Shown in pieces: positions 32,333-42,060 of a stretch of 64,000 nt of DNA (the stretch's first letter is position 1; the number at the start of each line of letters is the position of its first letter). The position numbers and the translations under genes are program-made. The notes beneath the pieces were generated by a model. The model did no database searches and was not told where the DNA came from. It worked only from the letters and a program-made list of their open reading frames with translations. This stretch comes from Globisporangium splendens (Eukaryota; Oomycota; Peronosporomycetes; Pythiales; Pythiaceae), in contig VFIW01000005.1 in assembly GCA_006386115.1 (NCBI GenBank), positions 310,001 through 374,000 of the forward strand, given 5' to 3'.

Positions 32333-33181
32333 TTATGCGGAGGTGAAGTCGCCCCAGTCTTCATCGTCACCAGCGACGATACTCGCTGCCTGCGTCTGCG
32401 CCGTCTTGGGCACTTCAACAGTGGCCGACGACGGCGTCAAGTCGCCAGGTGGTGGCGGGATCATCGGGATCTTGACGGGTCCACTGGTGTCCCCGCCGCT
32501 GCTGCTTCGGCGTCGCAGCAGTTTCTCGGCATTGTCGGTGGTTGAACCGCTGCTGTTGTTATTCAGCTTCAAGTTGATGCGTATTGTCTGTCCCTCGGGG
32601 AGGCTAAACGCCTGCGACTTACTGGGCGATGGCGCGCTGTCGCCACTCGCACTCGTGTCGTCACCTCCCGTGCTCAAGCTCAGCGCGGTCGCCTCGATCT
32701 GGCGCAGACAGTACTTGACGTAATCCTGTAGCGTCGCCTTGAAGTTGAACGCGCTCGATCGCTCAGGAAAGCCAATGCCAACGTACGCGCGGCGCTTCGT
32801 CTGCTCGTCCTCGACGCGGATCATGAAGTAGCGCGACGAATCGACGCAATCCTGGACGTACACGTCGAGCGCCAGCTCCTTCGAGATCTCAATGGGGCAC
32901 TGCGCAAACAGCGTCTTGGGCGCAGTACCGCCACTTCCCTTGTTCGCGCCATCCGATGGCTTGGCGGGCTCGAACAGCTTGATCCAGCACGCCTCGCCCT
33001 TCTGCACGATCTGCAGCGACCCGGTGAGAAACGGATGCTCCGGGTCCCAGCTGTCGGCGCGCGGTGAGAGCGTGCTCACCTGGCCCGCGGGGACGTGGTA
33101 GATCCACACGCCGCTCTCCTGGAACAGCGTCTGCTCCAAAACGAACTCGTCCTGAGGCACCTGCGCTTCATCGCTCGCCAT
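32333..33181 (-). CDS. NECAP-like endocytic adaptor (PHear domain)
   Basis: 282 residues, intronless, ATG at 33181. The N-terminal 165 residues match the NECAP PH-like ear-binding domain: VLEQTLFQESGVWIYHVP, then WDPEHPFLTGSLQIV, RYFMIRVED and YVGIGFPERSSAFNFKATLQDY. NECAP proteins bind the AP-2 adaptor and clathrin machinery and regulate coat assembly in endocytosis. The C-terminus is Ser/Pro-rich and ends with an acidic WGDF (WxxF) motif, the classical AP-2 alpha-ear ligand, three residues from the stop. Length matches animal NECAPs (about 260-280). Domain order, motif and length all agree, so the assignment is strong. Confidence 0.92.
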   Translation of the reverse strand: MASDEAQVPQDEFVLEQTLFQESGVWIYHVPAGQVSTLSPRADSWDPEHPFLTGSLQIVQKGEACWIKLFEPAKPSDGANKGSGGTAPKTLFAQCPIEISKELALDVYVQDCVDSSRYFMIRVEDEQTKRRAYVGIGFPERSSAFNFKATLQDYVKYCLRQIEATALSLSTGGDDTSASGDSAPSPSKSQAFSLPEGQTIRINLKLNNNSSGSTTDNAEKLLRRRSSSGGDTSGPVKIPMIPPPPGDLTPSSATVEVPKTAQTQAASIVAGDDEDWGDFTSA

Positions 33182-33481
33182 TTCGGTCTGCCAAATGCTG
33201 CTGTTTGCCTGTTTGGGTTCTGATCCAAAGTGACAGAAAAAATGAATGTGGGAATGATTGTACTGTGCAGTTTCTCTAAATTGATAGTCCGTTGTAAAAC
33301 GTTGTTAAATCTGACGATGAATTGGTAAAACGGACTTTGCTCACACGAATGAGGGTCCGATAAGGAGGAAATATGCAGGAATGTGGAACACCTGTGGAGA
33401 TGGTTTTGCTCGGAATCAAAAATATACTAGCGGACGACTACTTAGTTAAAATGGGGAGACGAAGAAGCTCCCATGTGCATA

Positions 33482-33504
33482 TGTGTGTGTGTGTGTGTGT
33501 GTGT
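33482..33504. repeat. (GT)n microsatellite
   Basis: Eleven to twelve GT units in the spacer between the NECAP and bystin genes, about 40 bp from the bystin stop. A second GT tract of similar length is at about 50524-50542, upstream of the PNUTS-like start. Confidence 0.9.
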
Positions 33505-33543
33505 TTGACGGTACGCTGGGAAAGTAGAAGCAAGGTACGTTGT

Positions 33544-34860
33544 CTATTCCAGGTACAGTTCGCGACGGATCTCGGGCGTGATCTGGTGGTGGAAGTGCTG
33601 CTTCATGAGCGCCTTCATGCCTTCCTTCTGCGCCTTGGGGATGTCGTTCTTGTACCGCTGCGCGAACGTGAGCAGCGACTGGTGCCACAGCACGGGCAGC
33701 TTGCGCGTGTCGTTCGTGAACTTGAGGAAGTGCTTGCCCAGTTCCACGATCACGCGCGTCGGCAGACTGTATTTCTTGTTGAGCAGCACGCGGATGAACA
33801 TGCTGTTGCCACCCGAGTACGGCATAGACGCGAGCTTCATGAGCGTCGCCGCCGAGTGGATCACGGGCACCGACACCTTCGAGAGCACACTGCCGATAAT
33901 CGCGGCTTCGCGCAATGTGCAGTTCTGGCTTTCGCACAACGGGATGATGATGCCCTTAAAGAACGCCTGTGGTTTATATAATGCCTTCTTGAGCGCCATG
34001 TACAAGTGGAAGTTGAGGCGCTTGTTCTCACGGATGTCCTGACGCACGTGCTCCAAGAGGAAGATGTTGTAGAAACGCTGCGCCATCTTCGGGTTCAAGT
34101 TGGACGCAAACAGCCGCGTAGCAGCGCGCATGGCATGCGGCGACCACTTGTCCGGCGTCGTCAACCACAGAATGTCTTCCCAGTAGCTCAAGCTTGGGAT
34201 GACCTTGAACGCCTTCGGCAACTTGCCCGATGTGTAGCGCTGCAAGATCTTGCCAACACCTGTGTACACTTCGACGATCTTTGGGTCGAATCGGCTCTCA
34301 GGCGCTTCGACGTCTTCCATATCGCCACGTTCACGCGCTTCCTTCTCAAAAATCTTGTCCATAATAATATCCGCCAAGTTGCGACGTTCTGGAGCGCCTA
34401 TCATGAAGTTCGCGAGCGCTTCCTCATCGTCTTCATCGATCTCAATGTCCTCAACGTATCCGTCGTTGATGCGCACGAGCTCGTCGCCTTCGTAGTCATC
34501 GGTGTCCATGTCTTCGTCGTCCGACTCTTCTTCGTCGCTGCTCGCGTACGCTTGCGCACGCGCTTGGGCAGCAGCACGCGCCGACGTCGCAGGCTGCTGT
34601 TGGCGCTGCTGCTTGGCTTCCAACGCCTGTTCTTCAGCTTGCTGCTGGCGAGCGAGCTCGAGCGTCTTGCGACTCAAGCGCTCCGGTACGACATCGCGGC
34701 GGGATTCCTTGTCGTCCATGTCGTCGTCCGAGTCCGCAGCAGCAGCGCGGTTCTGCTTCTTCTGCGCATTCTTCTCAAACCATGGCTTGTTGTCGAACGC
34801 CAGCTGCTTCTCGAGCGGACTCGCGCGCTTCGGCTTGCCCACACGCTCGGCTTTCGGCAT
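33544..34860 (-). CDS. Bystin / ENP1, 40S ribosome assembly factor
   Basis: 438 residues, intronless, ATG at 34860. The N-terminus is basic then acidic and low-complexity. From about residue 200 the conserved bystin domain runs to the end: VYTGVGKILQRYTSGKLPKAFKVIP, WEDILWLTTPDKWSPHA, ATRLFASNLNPKMAQRFYN, LFEHV-like LLEHVRQDI, YKPQAFFKGI, LPCRV-like PTRVIVELGKHF and the C-terminal WHQSLLTFAQRYK. Bystin/Enp1 is a pre-40S factor needed for 18S rRNA processing and nuclear export. Length agrees with yeast and human proteins. It is divergent from the RhoGDI gene across a spacer of about 530 bp. Confidence 0.95.
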   Translation of the reverse strand: MPKAERVGKPKRASPLEKQLAFDNKPWFEKNAQKKQNRAAAADSDDDMDDKESRRDVVPERLSRKTLELARQQQAEEQALEAKQQRQQQPATSARAAAQARAQAYASSDEEESDDEDMDTDDYEGDELVRINDGYVEDIEIDEDDEEALANFMIGAPERRNLADIIMDKIFEKEARERGDMEDVEAPESRFDPKIVEVYTGVGKILQRYTSGKLPKAFKVIPSLSYWEDILWLTTPDKWSPHAMRAATRLFASNLNPKMAQRFYNIFLLEHVRQDIRENKRLNFHLYMALKKALYKPQAFFKGIIIPLCESQNCTLREAAIIGSVLSKVSVPVIHSAATLMKLASMPYSGGNSMFIRVLLNKKYSLPTRVIVELGKHFLKFTNDTRKLPVLWHQSLLTFAQRYKNDIPKAQKEGMKALMKQHFHHQITPEIRRELYLE

Positions 34861-35392
34861 CGTACTGTAGGACTCTGGAGGGGTTCGCTGTGAAGCGGAG
34901 GGCTGACGCTGCTATTCGCTGCAGGTAATGCACAGGCGCGCGGATGTCACGTGCGTCGCTTGCAGCTGTTGCCCTATTGGTGGTCACTCGGTCGCCACCA
35001 CCCAACCAACAGCTTATCAAGCCATTCCGTAAAAACACTCGAATAGAGCGCTCTCATGAACCAAAGTGACCCTGTCGCGTAATTACTCAATCTGTCCTTA
35101 GTTTTTATGATCCAGAAGCAGAAAAGAGAGAGAGTAATCTCAAAATTGATTATATTGGAACACACGAGAAGAGAGGTACAGTGTGTATCTTCAAGATTGA
35201 TTGGCAGAAGAAAAAGGAGCGAAGAGCTCCATATTGCGCCGGTTCAAGATCAGTGCTGGAAGCATCCGCCGCTGCATCGAGTTCAGCGCGCATTCGCTAT
35301 CCGTTCGCGTATTCTTTACTCCGTGACAGCCGCGCACAACAGCACCAGGAATCACGGAAAAGTCGCTCTCCGTGGACTCGATCGCCGACCGC
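34861..35392. other. Divergent promoter region between bystin and RhoGDI genes
   Basis: No gene. Contains CCTATTGGTGG and CACCCAACC near 34970-35010 and an AT-rich part around 35040-35160. Confidence 0.4.
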
Positions 35393-36245
35393 ATGGAGAC
35401 CGCGTCCGTGACCGACAGCGACGGCGGCGCCTCCAGCGACTACCGCGTGCGTGATGCATGCGTGTGCTGTCAAGTGAATGCGTGGGAGAAGGATCCAAAT
35501 GTGTCGATTTCGTGTATTGTGTGCGAGACAGGCGAGTGAGCGCGCACTCACGAGTGTGGAGGCGCTGCTGGAGAAAGATGCGCACGACGAGAGCTTGCGC
35601 CGCTACAAGGAGCAACTGCTCGGATCTGCTGCGCACGGCGATCGCGGAGGTAGCGTCGTGTCTACAGATGCAATGTGCATAGAATAAATGGCTTGTGCTT
35701 GACGTTGCGTGTATGGATACGTGCTTGTATTTTGACAGATACGAACGATACTCGACGTGTCGTTGTGGAGGAATTCAAAGTCGTCTTTGAAGATGGACGC
35801 GAAGATATCGTTTATAACTTGGATACACTGCAGGGGATCGAGCACATGCGCACGACGCCGTTCGTCATGGAAGAAGGCGCGCGGTACAAGTTTGCGGTCT
35901 CCTTCCGCGTGAACAAAGCCATTGTGAGCGGACTGCGGTTCCGCAACAAAGTGAAGAAGACTGTGCTCTCGAATATCGACGAGGTCGTGCTCGGATCGTA
36001 CGCGCCGCGCTCGATGCCGTACGAGTTTGTGTACCCGCGGCACGAGTGGATCGACGCGCCATCAGGAATGTTCTACCGCGGCAAGTACATGGCACAATTC
36101 CGCTTGATCGACGACGATAAACAAGAGCACATCAAGAACTACTACACATTTGGTGAGTGCTGTGTGTTTACAAATGACAAATTGACTGAATGACCGAACT
36201 AAAATCGTTGCGTCCATGTATCTCGTAGAAATCAAACGCGCATAA
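35393..36245 (+). CDS. Rho GDP-dissociation inhibitor
   Basis: Four exons: 35393-35446, 35532-35649, 35739-36152 and 36229-36245, with introns of 85, 89 and 76 nt and consistent phases, giving 200 residues. The N-terminal arm contains ESLRRYKEQLLG, equivalent to the RhoGDI regulatory arm. The immunoglobulin-like lipid-binding domain follows: KFAVSFRVNKAIVSGLRF, VLGSYAPRSMPYEFVYP, APSGMFYRGKYMAQFRLIDDD and the final strand YYTFEIKRA, split by the last intron. RhoGDI extracts prenylated Rho GTPases from membranes and keeps them GDP-bound in the cytosol. Length matches family (about 200). The very short last exon (five codons) is easy to miss but is required for the C-terminal strand. Confidence 0.93.
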
Positions 36246-36429
36246 GACGACTGGCGCTATGTTGTCATTTCAAAGTTCATAACGCAAAGTCTATCGGGAT
36301 TACAAGACGTGAGCAGCTCCGAGAGTGTTCATTTGTTTACAGCAAGGTATTTATAAAAAAATCAAAGCTTGACCTGACGGACATTTGTGGGGAAAATAAA
36401 AAACTAGCTTACTCAAAGTTCAAACTCAC

Positions 36430-38667
36430 TTACTTCATACTTATCTCCTTCATCCGAAGCTTCTGTTGCTCGAACATGTACGAGACGTCCAACGCCTTCT
36501 TTGGATCGCTCGAGGGCGTTGGCCGCAGAATGTGGTCGGCCGTGCCACCCATGTGCTTCGGGATCAGCTCGGTCTTCATGTACTTGGACAAATCCTTGAC
36601 GCAATCGCGCATGAACGACACTTTATGGCGCAGTCGCACGGGCAAGAACGGCCACAGCATCGGGACCACCCACGCCAAGAACTGCGTCATCGGACCTGCA
36701 TGCACCATGCCAATGCGGTCCGGAAAGTTCGCGACGCACGCATCCAGGAGTCCATGCATCAAACGGAGATCCAAGTGGCTAGGACCCATCTTCGCCGAGT
36801 CCGTCACCACTGTGTACGTCGTCACTCCCGGCGGCATGAGCTCGCGACTCGCCTTGTCCAGTAGATAGATGTGCGCCTTGATCTCGGTCTCGCGGTTGCG
36901 CGACATGTTCTCCCAGTCCTTCAGCCGCGCGCGCACCCACAGAATCGGACGGTTCTCGAAATCGTAGCCATACCAGTACATCGAACCAGACGCCAACTGC
37001 GCGTTCACATCCTCCAGCGCAATGGAATCCACTCCATACTGGACGCGCCATTCGAGGCACTTGGCGATCTTCGTCACCGCGTACCCAAACGCGCGATCTT
37101 TCACGGTCATGACGCTATACAAATAGTCGTCCGTGTACACTTGCGTTGACTCGTAGGGAATCGACGCAGCTTGCGCGATCGCCAGTCGGAACGAGTGCAC
37201 GCGCGCTTCCTTGGCCTTGGCCTCCGCTCCATGGACGAGCACTTGGTCGCTCGAAGGCAGTGCTTGCGGACCATCAAACGAGCGTTCGTGCTCGACGATC
37301 TTGCTGCTGCTGGTATCTTTCTTCACCAATTGCACCTCAGACGATGCGAACGATGGTGCGTTGCCTGGCATGATGTTTGGTTGTCCACCTGGCGGGGCTG
37401 CGCCAAACCCAGGCATCGATGTTGTGCCTGGCGAGGACATGAATGCAGCCGTGATCGTGCTTCCTTGGCCCAGCGCTCCGCTTTTCCGAATGTTAATATG
37501 TAGCGTCGCGGAACCGTCGCCTAGTGTGAGCCACACGAGAAGCCCCGTGATAGCCGCGAGTTTCAAGGATCGAGGTAATGCGACTCCGCATCCGTCAAGG
37601 ACCACGACGATGCAGAATCCGCACAACACGTAAAACAGCAGATCGTATCGCTCCTTCAGCACCTTGTACTCCTCGTAGAAGCGCGTAAAGTCCTCGCTTG
37701 GTGGTTCCACATTAGTCTGGTTATCAGCAGGAACGATGTCGGAAGTAGCCACTTGGACGTACTTTGAGTCAGCATCCATGGAGAAAGTATCGCTTTCTTC
37801 GCTCTGATCGCTTCGTTGAATAAGATTTCGTTGCACCATCTCGTCCGCGACGGTAATGGCGGTCGGGACATTGAAAATACCATTGTGGAGACATCGTTGC
37901 ACGATTTCGAGCCCATTCAGCGTCTCTGCATGCTCAAACTTCCCCAGGACGCGAGTGAACACAGGTGTCAGCAGACACGGCTCGGACTTGTGGTAGCGGT
38001 GGCGATGACGGCGATCGCTCTTGTTTGCATCGACAAAGTCATTGGTCGAGATCAGTTTCTGCATCACGTCGCGGTTTACAAGGTATAGCGAGTTTCCTTG
38101 GTTGAAGTGTCCACACGAACAGCAGCACGCCTCCAGCAGCCCGATGTGCAGCAACTGGTCTCCAACTGCGTCATCCAATGCACCGTAATCGTTCTGCAGC
38201 AAACTCCCGACATCCGATCCACGAAGGAGTTTCCCAGCTGCAGCCTGCAGTTTCGGCGACTTGCGCACCAGCTCCTGCAGTTTCTTCACATCAACCGCAT
38301 CCAGGTGGTCGGACAATGGCGCCGATGACAGCGTATGCATTGCAGCGCGTCTCGTCGGCAAGATGGGCTGGAACGCATCCAGGCGCCGCACGTTCTTGAA
38401 AATCTCGACCCAGACCTGCTTCTTGCCGCGCGAGCGCGTATCCACCAAGTACTCGGCCCCCGTGTGGATGTCGCAGAGGCGCACCGAGTGCAGATGCGCC
38501 GAGGACACCACGACGGCTTCGCACGTGAACCGCCCGTCGAGCGCGAACGTCTCGCGCGGCTGCGGCTCCTTGGGCAGTTGCAGCACCACGGCGTCCTTCA
38601 CGATCAGCGCCTTGCGGGTGCGCCACACGTACTGCGCGTCGCGCAGCAGCACGTCGCCGATCTCCAT
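36430..38667 (-). CDS. Sec14/CRAL-TRIO domain protein with N-terminal PH-like region
   Basis: 745 residues, intronless, ATG at 38667. Residues 1-100 look like a small beta domain (VLLRDAQYVWRTRKALIVKDAVVLQL) that may be PH-like. A pair of hydrophobic segments at about 350-385 (LFYVLCGFCIVVVLDG and ITGLLVWLTL) could insert into a membrane. The C-terminal 240 residues form a CRAL-TRIO lipid-binding domain with N-terminal helices (FAYAVTKIAKCLEWR), DFENRPILWVRA, the core YTVVTDSAKMG, ANFPDRIGMVHA and FLPVRLRHKVSF. Such proteins bind and exchange phosphatidylinositol or related lipids. Many oomycete CRAL-TRIO proteins carry extra PH/START-like regions. The lipid ligand and exact N-terminal domain are not certain. 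Confidence 0.82.
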   Translation of the reverse strand: MEIGDVLLRDAQYVWRTRKALIVKDAVVLQLPKEPQPRETFALDGRFTCEAVVVSSAHLHSVRLCDIHTGAEYLVDTRSRGKKQVWVEIFKNVRRLDAFQPILPTRRAAMHTLSSAPLSDHLDAVDVKKLQELVRKSPKLQAAAGKLLRGSDVGSLLQNDYGALDDAVGDQLLHIGLLEACCCSCGHFNQGNSLYLVNRDVMQKLISTNDFVDANKSDRRHRHRYHKSEPCLLTPVFTRVLGKFEHAETLNGLEIVQRCLHNGIFNVPTAITVADEMVQRNLIQRSDQSEESDTFSMDADSKYVQVATSDIVPADNQTNVEPPSEDFTRFYEEYKVLKERYDLLFYVLCGFCIVVVLDGCGVALPRSLKLAAITGLLVWLTLGDGSATLHINIRKSGALGQGSTITAAFMSSPGTTSMPGFGAAPPGGQPNIMPGNAPSFASSEVQLVKKDTSSSKIVEHERSFDGPQALPSSDQVLVHGAEAKAKEARVHSFRLAIAQAASIPYESTQVYTDDYLYSVMTVKDRAFGYAVTKIAKCLEWRVQYGVDSIALEDVNAQLASGSMYWYGYDFENRPILWVRARLKDWENMSRNRETEIKAHIYLLDKASRELMPPGVTTYTVVTDSAKMGPSHLDLRLMHGLLDACVANFPDRIGMVHAGPMTQFLAWVVPMLWPFLPVRLRHKVSFMRDCVKDLSKYMKTELIPKHMGGTADHILRPTPSSDPKKALDVSYMFEQQKLRMKEISMK

Positions 38668-39456
38668 TGCTGCTGCTGCTATATGCTGTTGTATGCTGGT
38701 GGTGATGGTGGTGTGCGCGGCAGCGGTAATCGAGGAATGAGACCGGCCGCTGCTCTCTTTCTCGTCTTCCTGTGGTGATGATGGACTGTCCGACCTTCTT
38801 CACTCGGCACATCTTGCCAAGTTGACGGATGTGACATACACCTGTCTAGCCAATACCTGTGAAAGTGAATATCTGATGGTCTTGTGTACGCTTTAGAATG
38901 CTAAGATTGGTTGCTTCGAAATGTAGAGAACTCTTACTAATTTTAAAGTTTGCCCATACATAATGCAGCAGTCGGTTCTCTATGAGAGGTTTTGCGCATA
39001 CCTACAATCCCTTTCTTCCTCAGTTCAGTCGCAGCCGAGCACAGTCGCTCAAAACGGATGCTCCATTTATTTACGTGTTCGCAATCACTTCGCACCAAAG
39101 CCGTCTAGTAATTTATGGGCATTCCCGTATTCCCGCCTCATCATTTTTTCGCCCAGTTCGTCTGTTTCCAGCGAAACCTTAGTGGGCTGTAAGCAAACTC
39201 GATTACTTAGTGGTACGGCTCGCTCATCATCACCACAATGGTGCGATATCATTGGCTGAAAATGGATTAATTATCCACTCGCGTCTTTTCGGGGGTGCAA
39301 AACACAATGCAAGAGGATAATTAGGAGCTCGGTCGGTGCATTTGGATCGGCCACTTGGTGGAGCGTGGCAGCTGTGTTTATAGGTGGTTCCATCCACATG
39401 TATCCGCAGATCGGGTAGGTACACTACGTGGTTGTATACTGCAGCAGCATCCCCCT
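38668..39456. other. Intergenic region
   Basis: No gene recognised between the divergent CRAL-TRIO and NEK-like genes. Somewhat AT-rich from 38870 to 39150. Confidence 0.45.
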
Positions 39457-40116
39457 ATGGAGTCGCTGACGGAGGAGCAGCGCGCGCTGTTTGCCAACGG
39501 CGGCCAACTGGACGACTACGACGTGCTCAAGCCCATCGGCAAGGGCAAGTTCTCGGTCGTGTACAAGGCCAAGCGCAAGCGCGACGAGCAGCCCGTCGCG
39601 CTGAAAAAGATCTCGATCTTCGACATGATGGACACCAAAGCGCGCGAGAAGACGCTCAAGGAGGTACGAAATGGCGGCTCTCATGGCATTCTGGAACTTG
39701 TTGGTGTTGAAAGTATGGACTAATGGCATTTGACCCTATATATGCAATTGCATCTGCGTTTCTTGTATATGTAGGTTCGTTTGGTGCAGTCAGTCAGTCA
39801 CCCCAATATCATCCAGTATCTCGACGCGTTTATCGCGAATAACGAGCTGTACATCGCGTTCGAGTGGGCTGAAGCCGGGGACTTGAAACGGCAGATCCGC
39901 AAAGCGAACGAGAAAGGTGTGCGCTTTGACGAGCGAACGATCTGGCGGTACTTTGCGCAGCTCTGCGCAGCGATCCTGTATATGCACAACGCGCGTGTCA
40001 TGCATCGCGATTTGAAACCGGCGAACGTCTTCTTGACGCTCCAGGGTGTCGTGTAAGTCGGCGATCTGGGCTTAGGATGCCATTTGAGTGAGAATACGAT
40101 GGAAGCGCACCAGTCA
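39457..40116 (+). pseudogene. NEK6/7-type kinase, truncated after the activation loop, with in-frame TAA
   Basis: Two exons, 39457-39663 and 39775 onward, intron 111 nt. The product reads through a normal NEK N-lobe: GKGKFSVVYKAK glycine loop, VALKKISIFDMM with the catalytic lysine, SHPNIIQYLDAFI, ELYIAFEWAEAGDL and the catalytic loop VMHRDLKPANVF. It then hits TAA at 40054-40056, where NEK6/7 proteins have lysine, and continues VGDLGLG (the DLG magnesium motif) and SENTMEAH. The expected VGTP-YMSPE segment and the whole C-lobe are absent; instead the same frame enters the IFT57 homologue. NEK6/7-like kinases act in mitosis and, in protists, at cilia/flagella. With no C-lobe and an internal stop this cannot be an active kinase. 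The upstream region and first exon look normal. Confidence 0.8.
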
Positions 40117-41674
40117 GGTCAAGAGAACGAGAAGACTGCTGCTGCTGCTACATCTGGAGCGCCTGTAGTCAGAAGGAAGAAAACGAGAATGAAAGATGTG
40201 CCTTCGCCAGAAGACACGCCGCCGCCATCATCACGACCACCATCCTCTCAGCAACGGCACCAACAACAGGAAGACACCTCATCGAATAGTTCGTCTCGTC
40301 CACCATCGTCTCAGAGAAGCACCGCGAACAGCGGCAATGACACCCCGAGGCATCCAGATGAAACCAAACAGAAGCAACTTGAGACGCGCATGGAGTTTCT
40401 ATACGAACGACTGAAGCTGCTTCAGTACGAGAAGGCACTGAGAAAACGCATTTCGTGCAAGCATTTCCTCGAAGACAGTCGATCGCTGCCTCAAGTGAAC
40501 CCACAGACCCGGTTTAACGATGTGTGTGAGTTAGTGAAGTGGCTGTTACAGAAGATCGGCGTAGAGACCGAGTTCGATTTGGATTCGGCACGATCGCCCG
40601 TCATGACTGTGCAGATCATCTGCTAGCTGCTGAGCGAGCCGACGTCCGCGGGATCAGTCAATTAAGCGCCAGCGCTAACAAGTGGTATCGAGGAAGAAGT
40701 TTGCATGCTGCTTGATGCATTGTGTGAAAAAGCTCTTGAAGCCACAAGGCGAAGCTTCCAGATGCCATGCTACCCGAAGGAGTCTGTTGAAGAAATGGAC
40801 GCGCAGGATCATCTGGAAGTCGGCGCGGAGGATGATCAGGACGACAGCAGCAGCACGCCAGGCAAAGGTGACTGGGGAGATTCCACCGCATCAGCCCCTG
40901 GATATGAGGGTGGAGATGATCCGTTCGCAAAGTGGCTTGTCGTGAAGGACGAGAAGCCAGCGAACGAGAGTGATCGCACACATGACAGTCAGCACACACA
41001 GATGATCCATTCACCAATTGATCCAGTTGCCTGGCGACGAGAACTGGAACGCATGACGCCAAAGTTGCGCGATCGCATGGCAGAGAATTTGAAAACGCGT
41101 CCAAAGGTGTCGTCTTGGCATGCGCGGATAGACATGCTGCATCAGAATGTGGGACAGATTGTGTCCAAAACGACAGACACGCTAAAGGCGATTGCAGATG
41201 CTCACAAGGTAAAGGAGAAATGGATCATTCAAATAGTACTGAAGCGCGTCGCTGATGCTAATGTATGTTATTCTGCGGGTATTCTAGGTGCGGCAGGCAG
41301 AGGGAATGCGGATTGAGACAGTCGAAAAGCGTGTGAATGAACGGTTCAGGAGCACCCGACGCAAGTACCATGAACGCTTCACGAAGCTGGCTCAGAACCA
41401 AGATCAGATCGAACAACGACAACGTCGTGTGAATGCGTGCACTTTGGAGCTCACTCGTCTTCAATCTGAGTGTGCAACAGCAGACAATGAGGTGAAATCT
41501 CAAAACGACCGCCTGACCGACAACTCTGCACTGTTTGCATTGAAAACGCAGCTCAAACGCGTCGAGCAAGAAAACGAACAGTTTGCAGCGCAATTGGAGG
41601 TTTTGCGGTACTATCTCTTGCAAAAGCAGCAACTCCAGCAAGTATCAGCGAGAGCGCGCCTTGGAAAGGGATAA
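40117..41674 (+). pseudogene. IFT57: IFT57 homologue with in-frame stops, fused to a NEK fragment
   Basis: Two exons, to 41208 and 41288-41674 (79-nt intron). A Pro/Ser/Gln-rich N-terminus is followed by the calponin-homology-like region: YERLKLLQYEKALRK, SCKHFLED, VCELVKWLLQKIG and, after two stops, SGIEEEVCMLLDALCEKAL, which lines up with the IFT57 segment around its EQVCYVLDCL. The second half is a long coiled coil (VRQAEGMRIETVEKRV to the end). IFT57 is an intraflagellar transport complex B subunit needed to build flagella. Stops TAG 40624-40626 and TAA 40663-40665 fall in frame within the folded domain; frame is preserved through all of them. No start codon is seen directly before the conserved part, consistent with a deletion joining it to the NEK gene. 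Identification is fairly secure; loss of function is an inference from the stops. Confidence 0.8.
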
Positions 41675-42060
41675 GCGAGTCTCCGTACCACGAAAGTACC
41701 GCTTTAGACTGAGAAGGCGGTGCGGCGAGAAGCAATTTTGATGTGAGCGCAGCGGATCGCAAAACAAAATACTTGAGGATGCTGCAAACGTGCCTCAAAT
41801 CAGTCAGCCAACCTCTGGTGTTCGTGGTTCGCGGCTTCGTGGGAGTGATGTGACCAGATGGGGATACATTTTCTCCTTGACAGAAGCATGCATCTTGAAG
41901 ACAATTTGATGGAGTGATGCAAGTCTTTAGTGCGTTTTCCACTGCGTACAAGTTATAAGACGAAGCGATTCTACATCAGCTGAAACCGGGACGAACAACT
42001 TTTAGCGCTAGATGTAAAGTACAAGCAGGGACTAGAGTCTTGAATTATCATATAGGCACT
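41675..42060. other. Intergenic region
   Basis: Spacer between convergent genes (IFT57 remnant and ankyrin gene). Nothing recognised. Confidence 0.4.

Noticed and set aside
40612..40692. An intron (GTGCAG...ATCGAG) covering both IFT57 stops
   Set aside because: Phase fits, but the donor is poor, the acceptor weak, and the codons it would remove fill the same length as a conserved part of IFT57. Kept as a minor alternative.
10557..41674. A non-standard genetic code to explain in-frame stops
   Set aside because: TAA, TAG and TGA all also terminate intact genes in this window (for example PTR copies, elicitin, PH-kinase).
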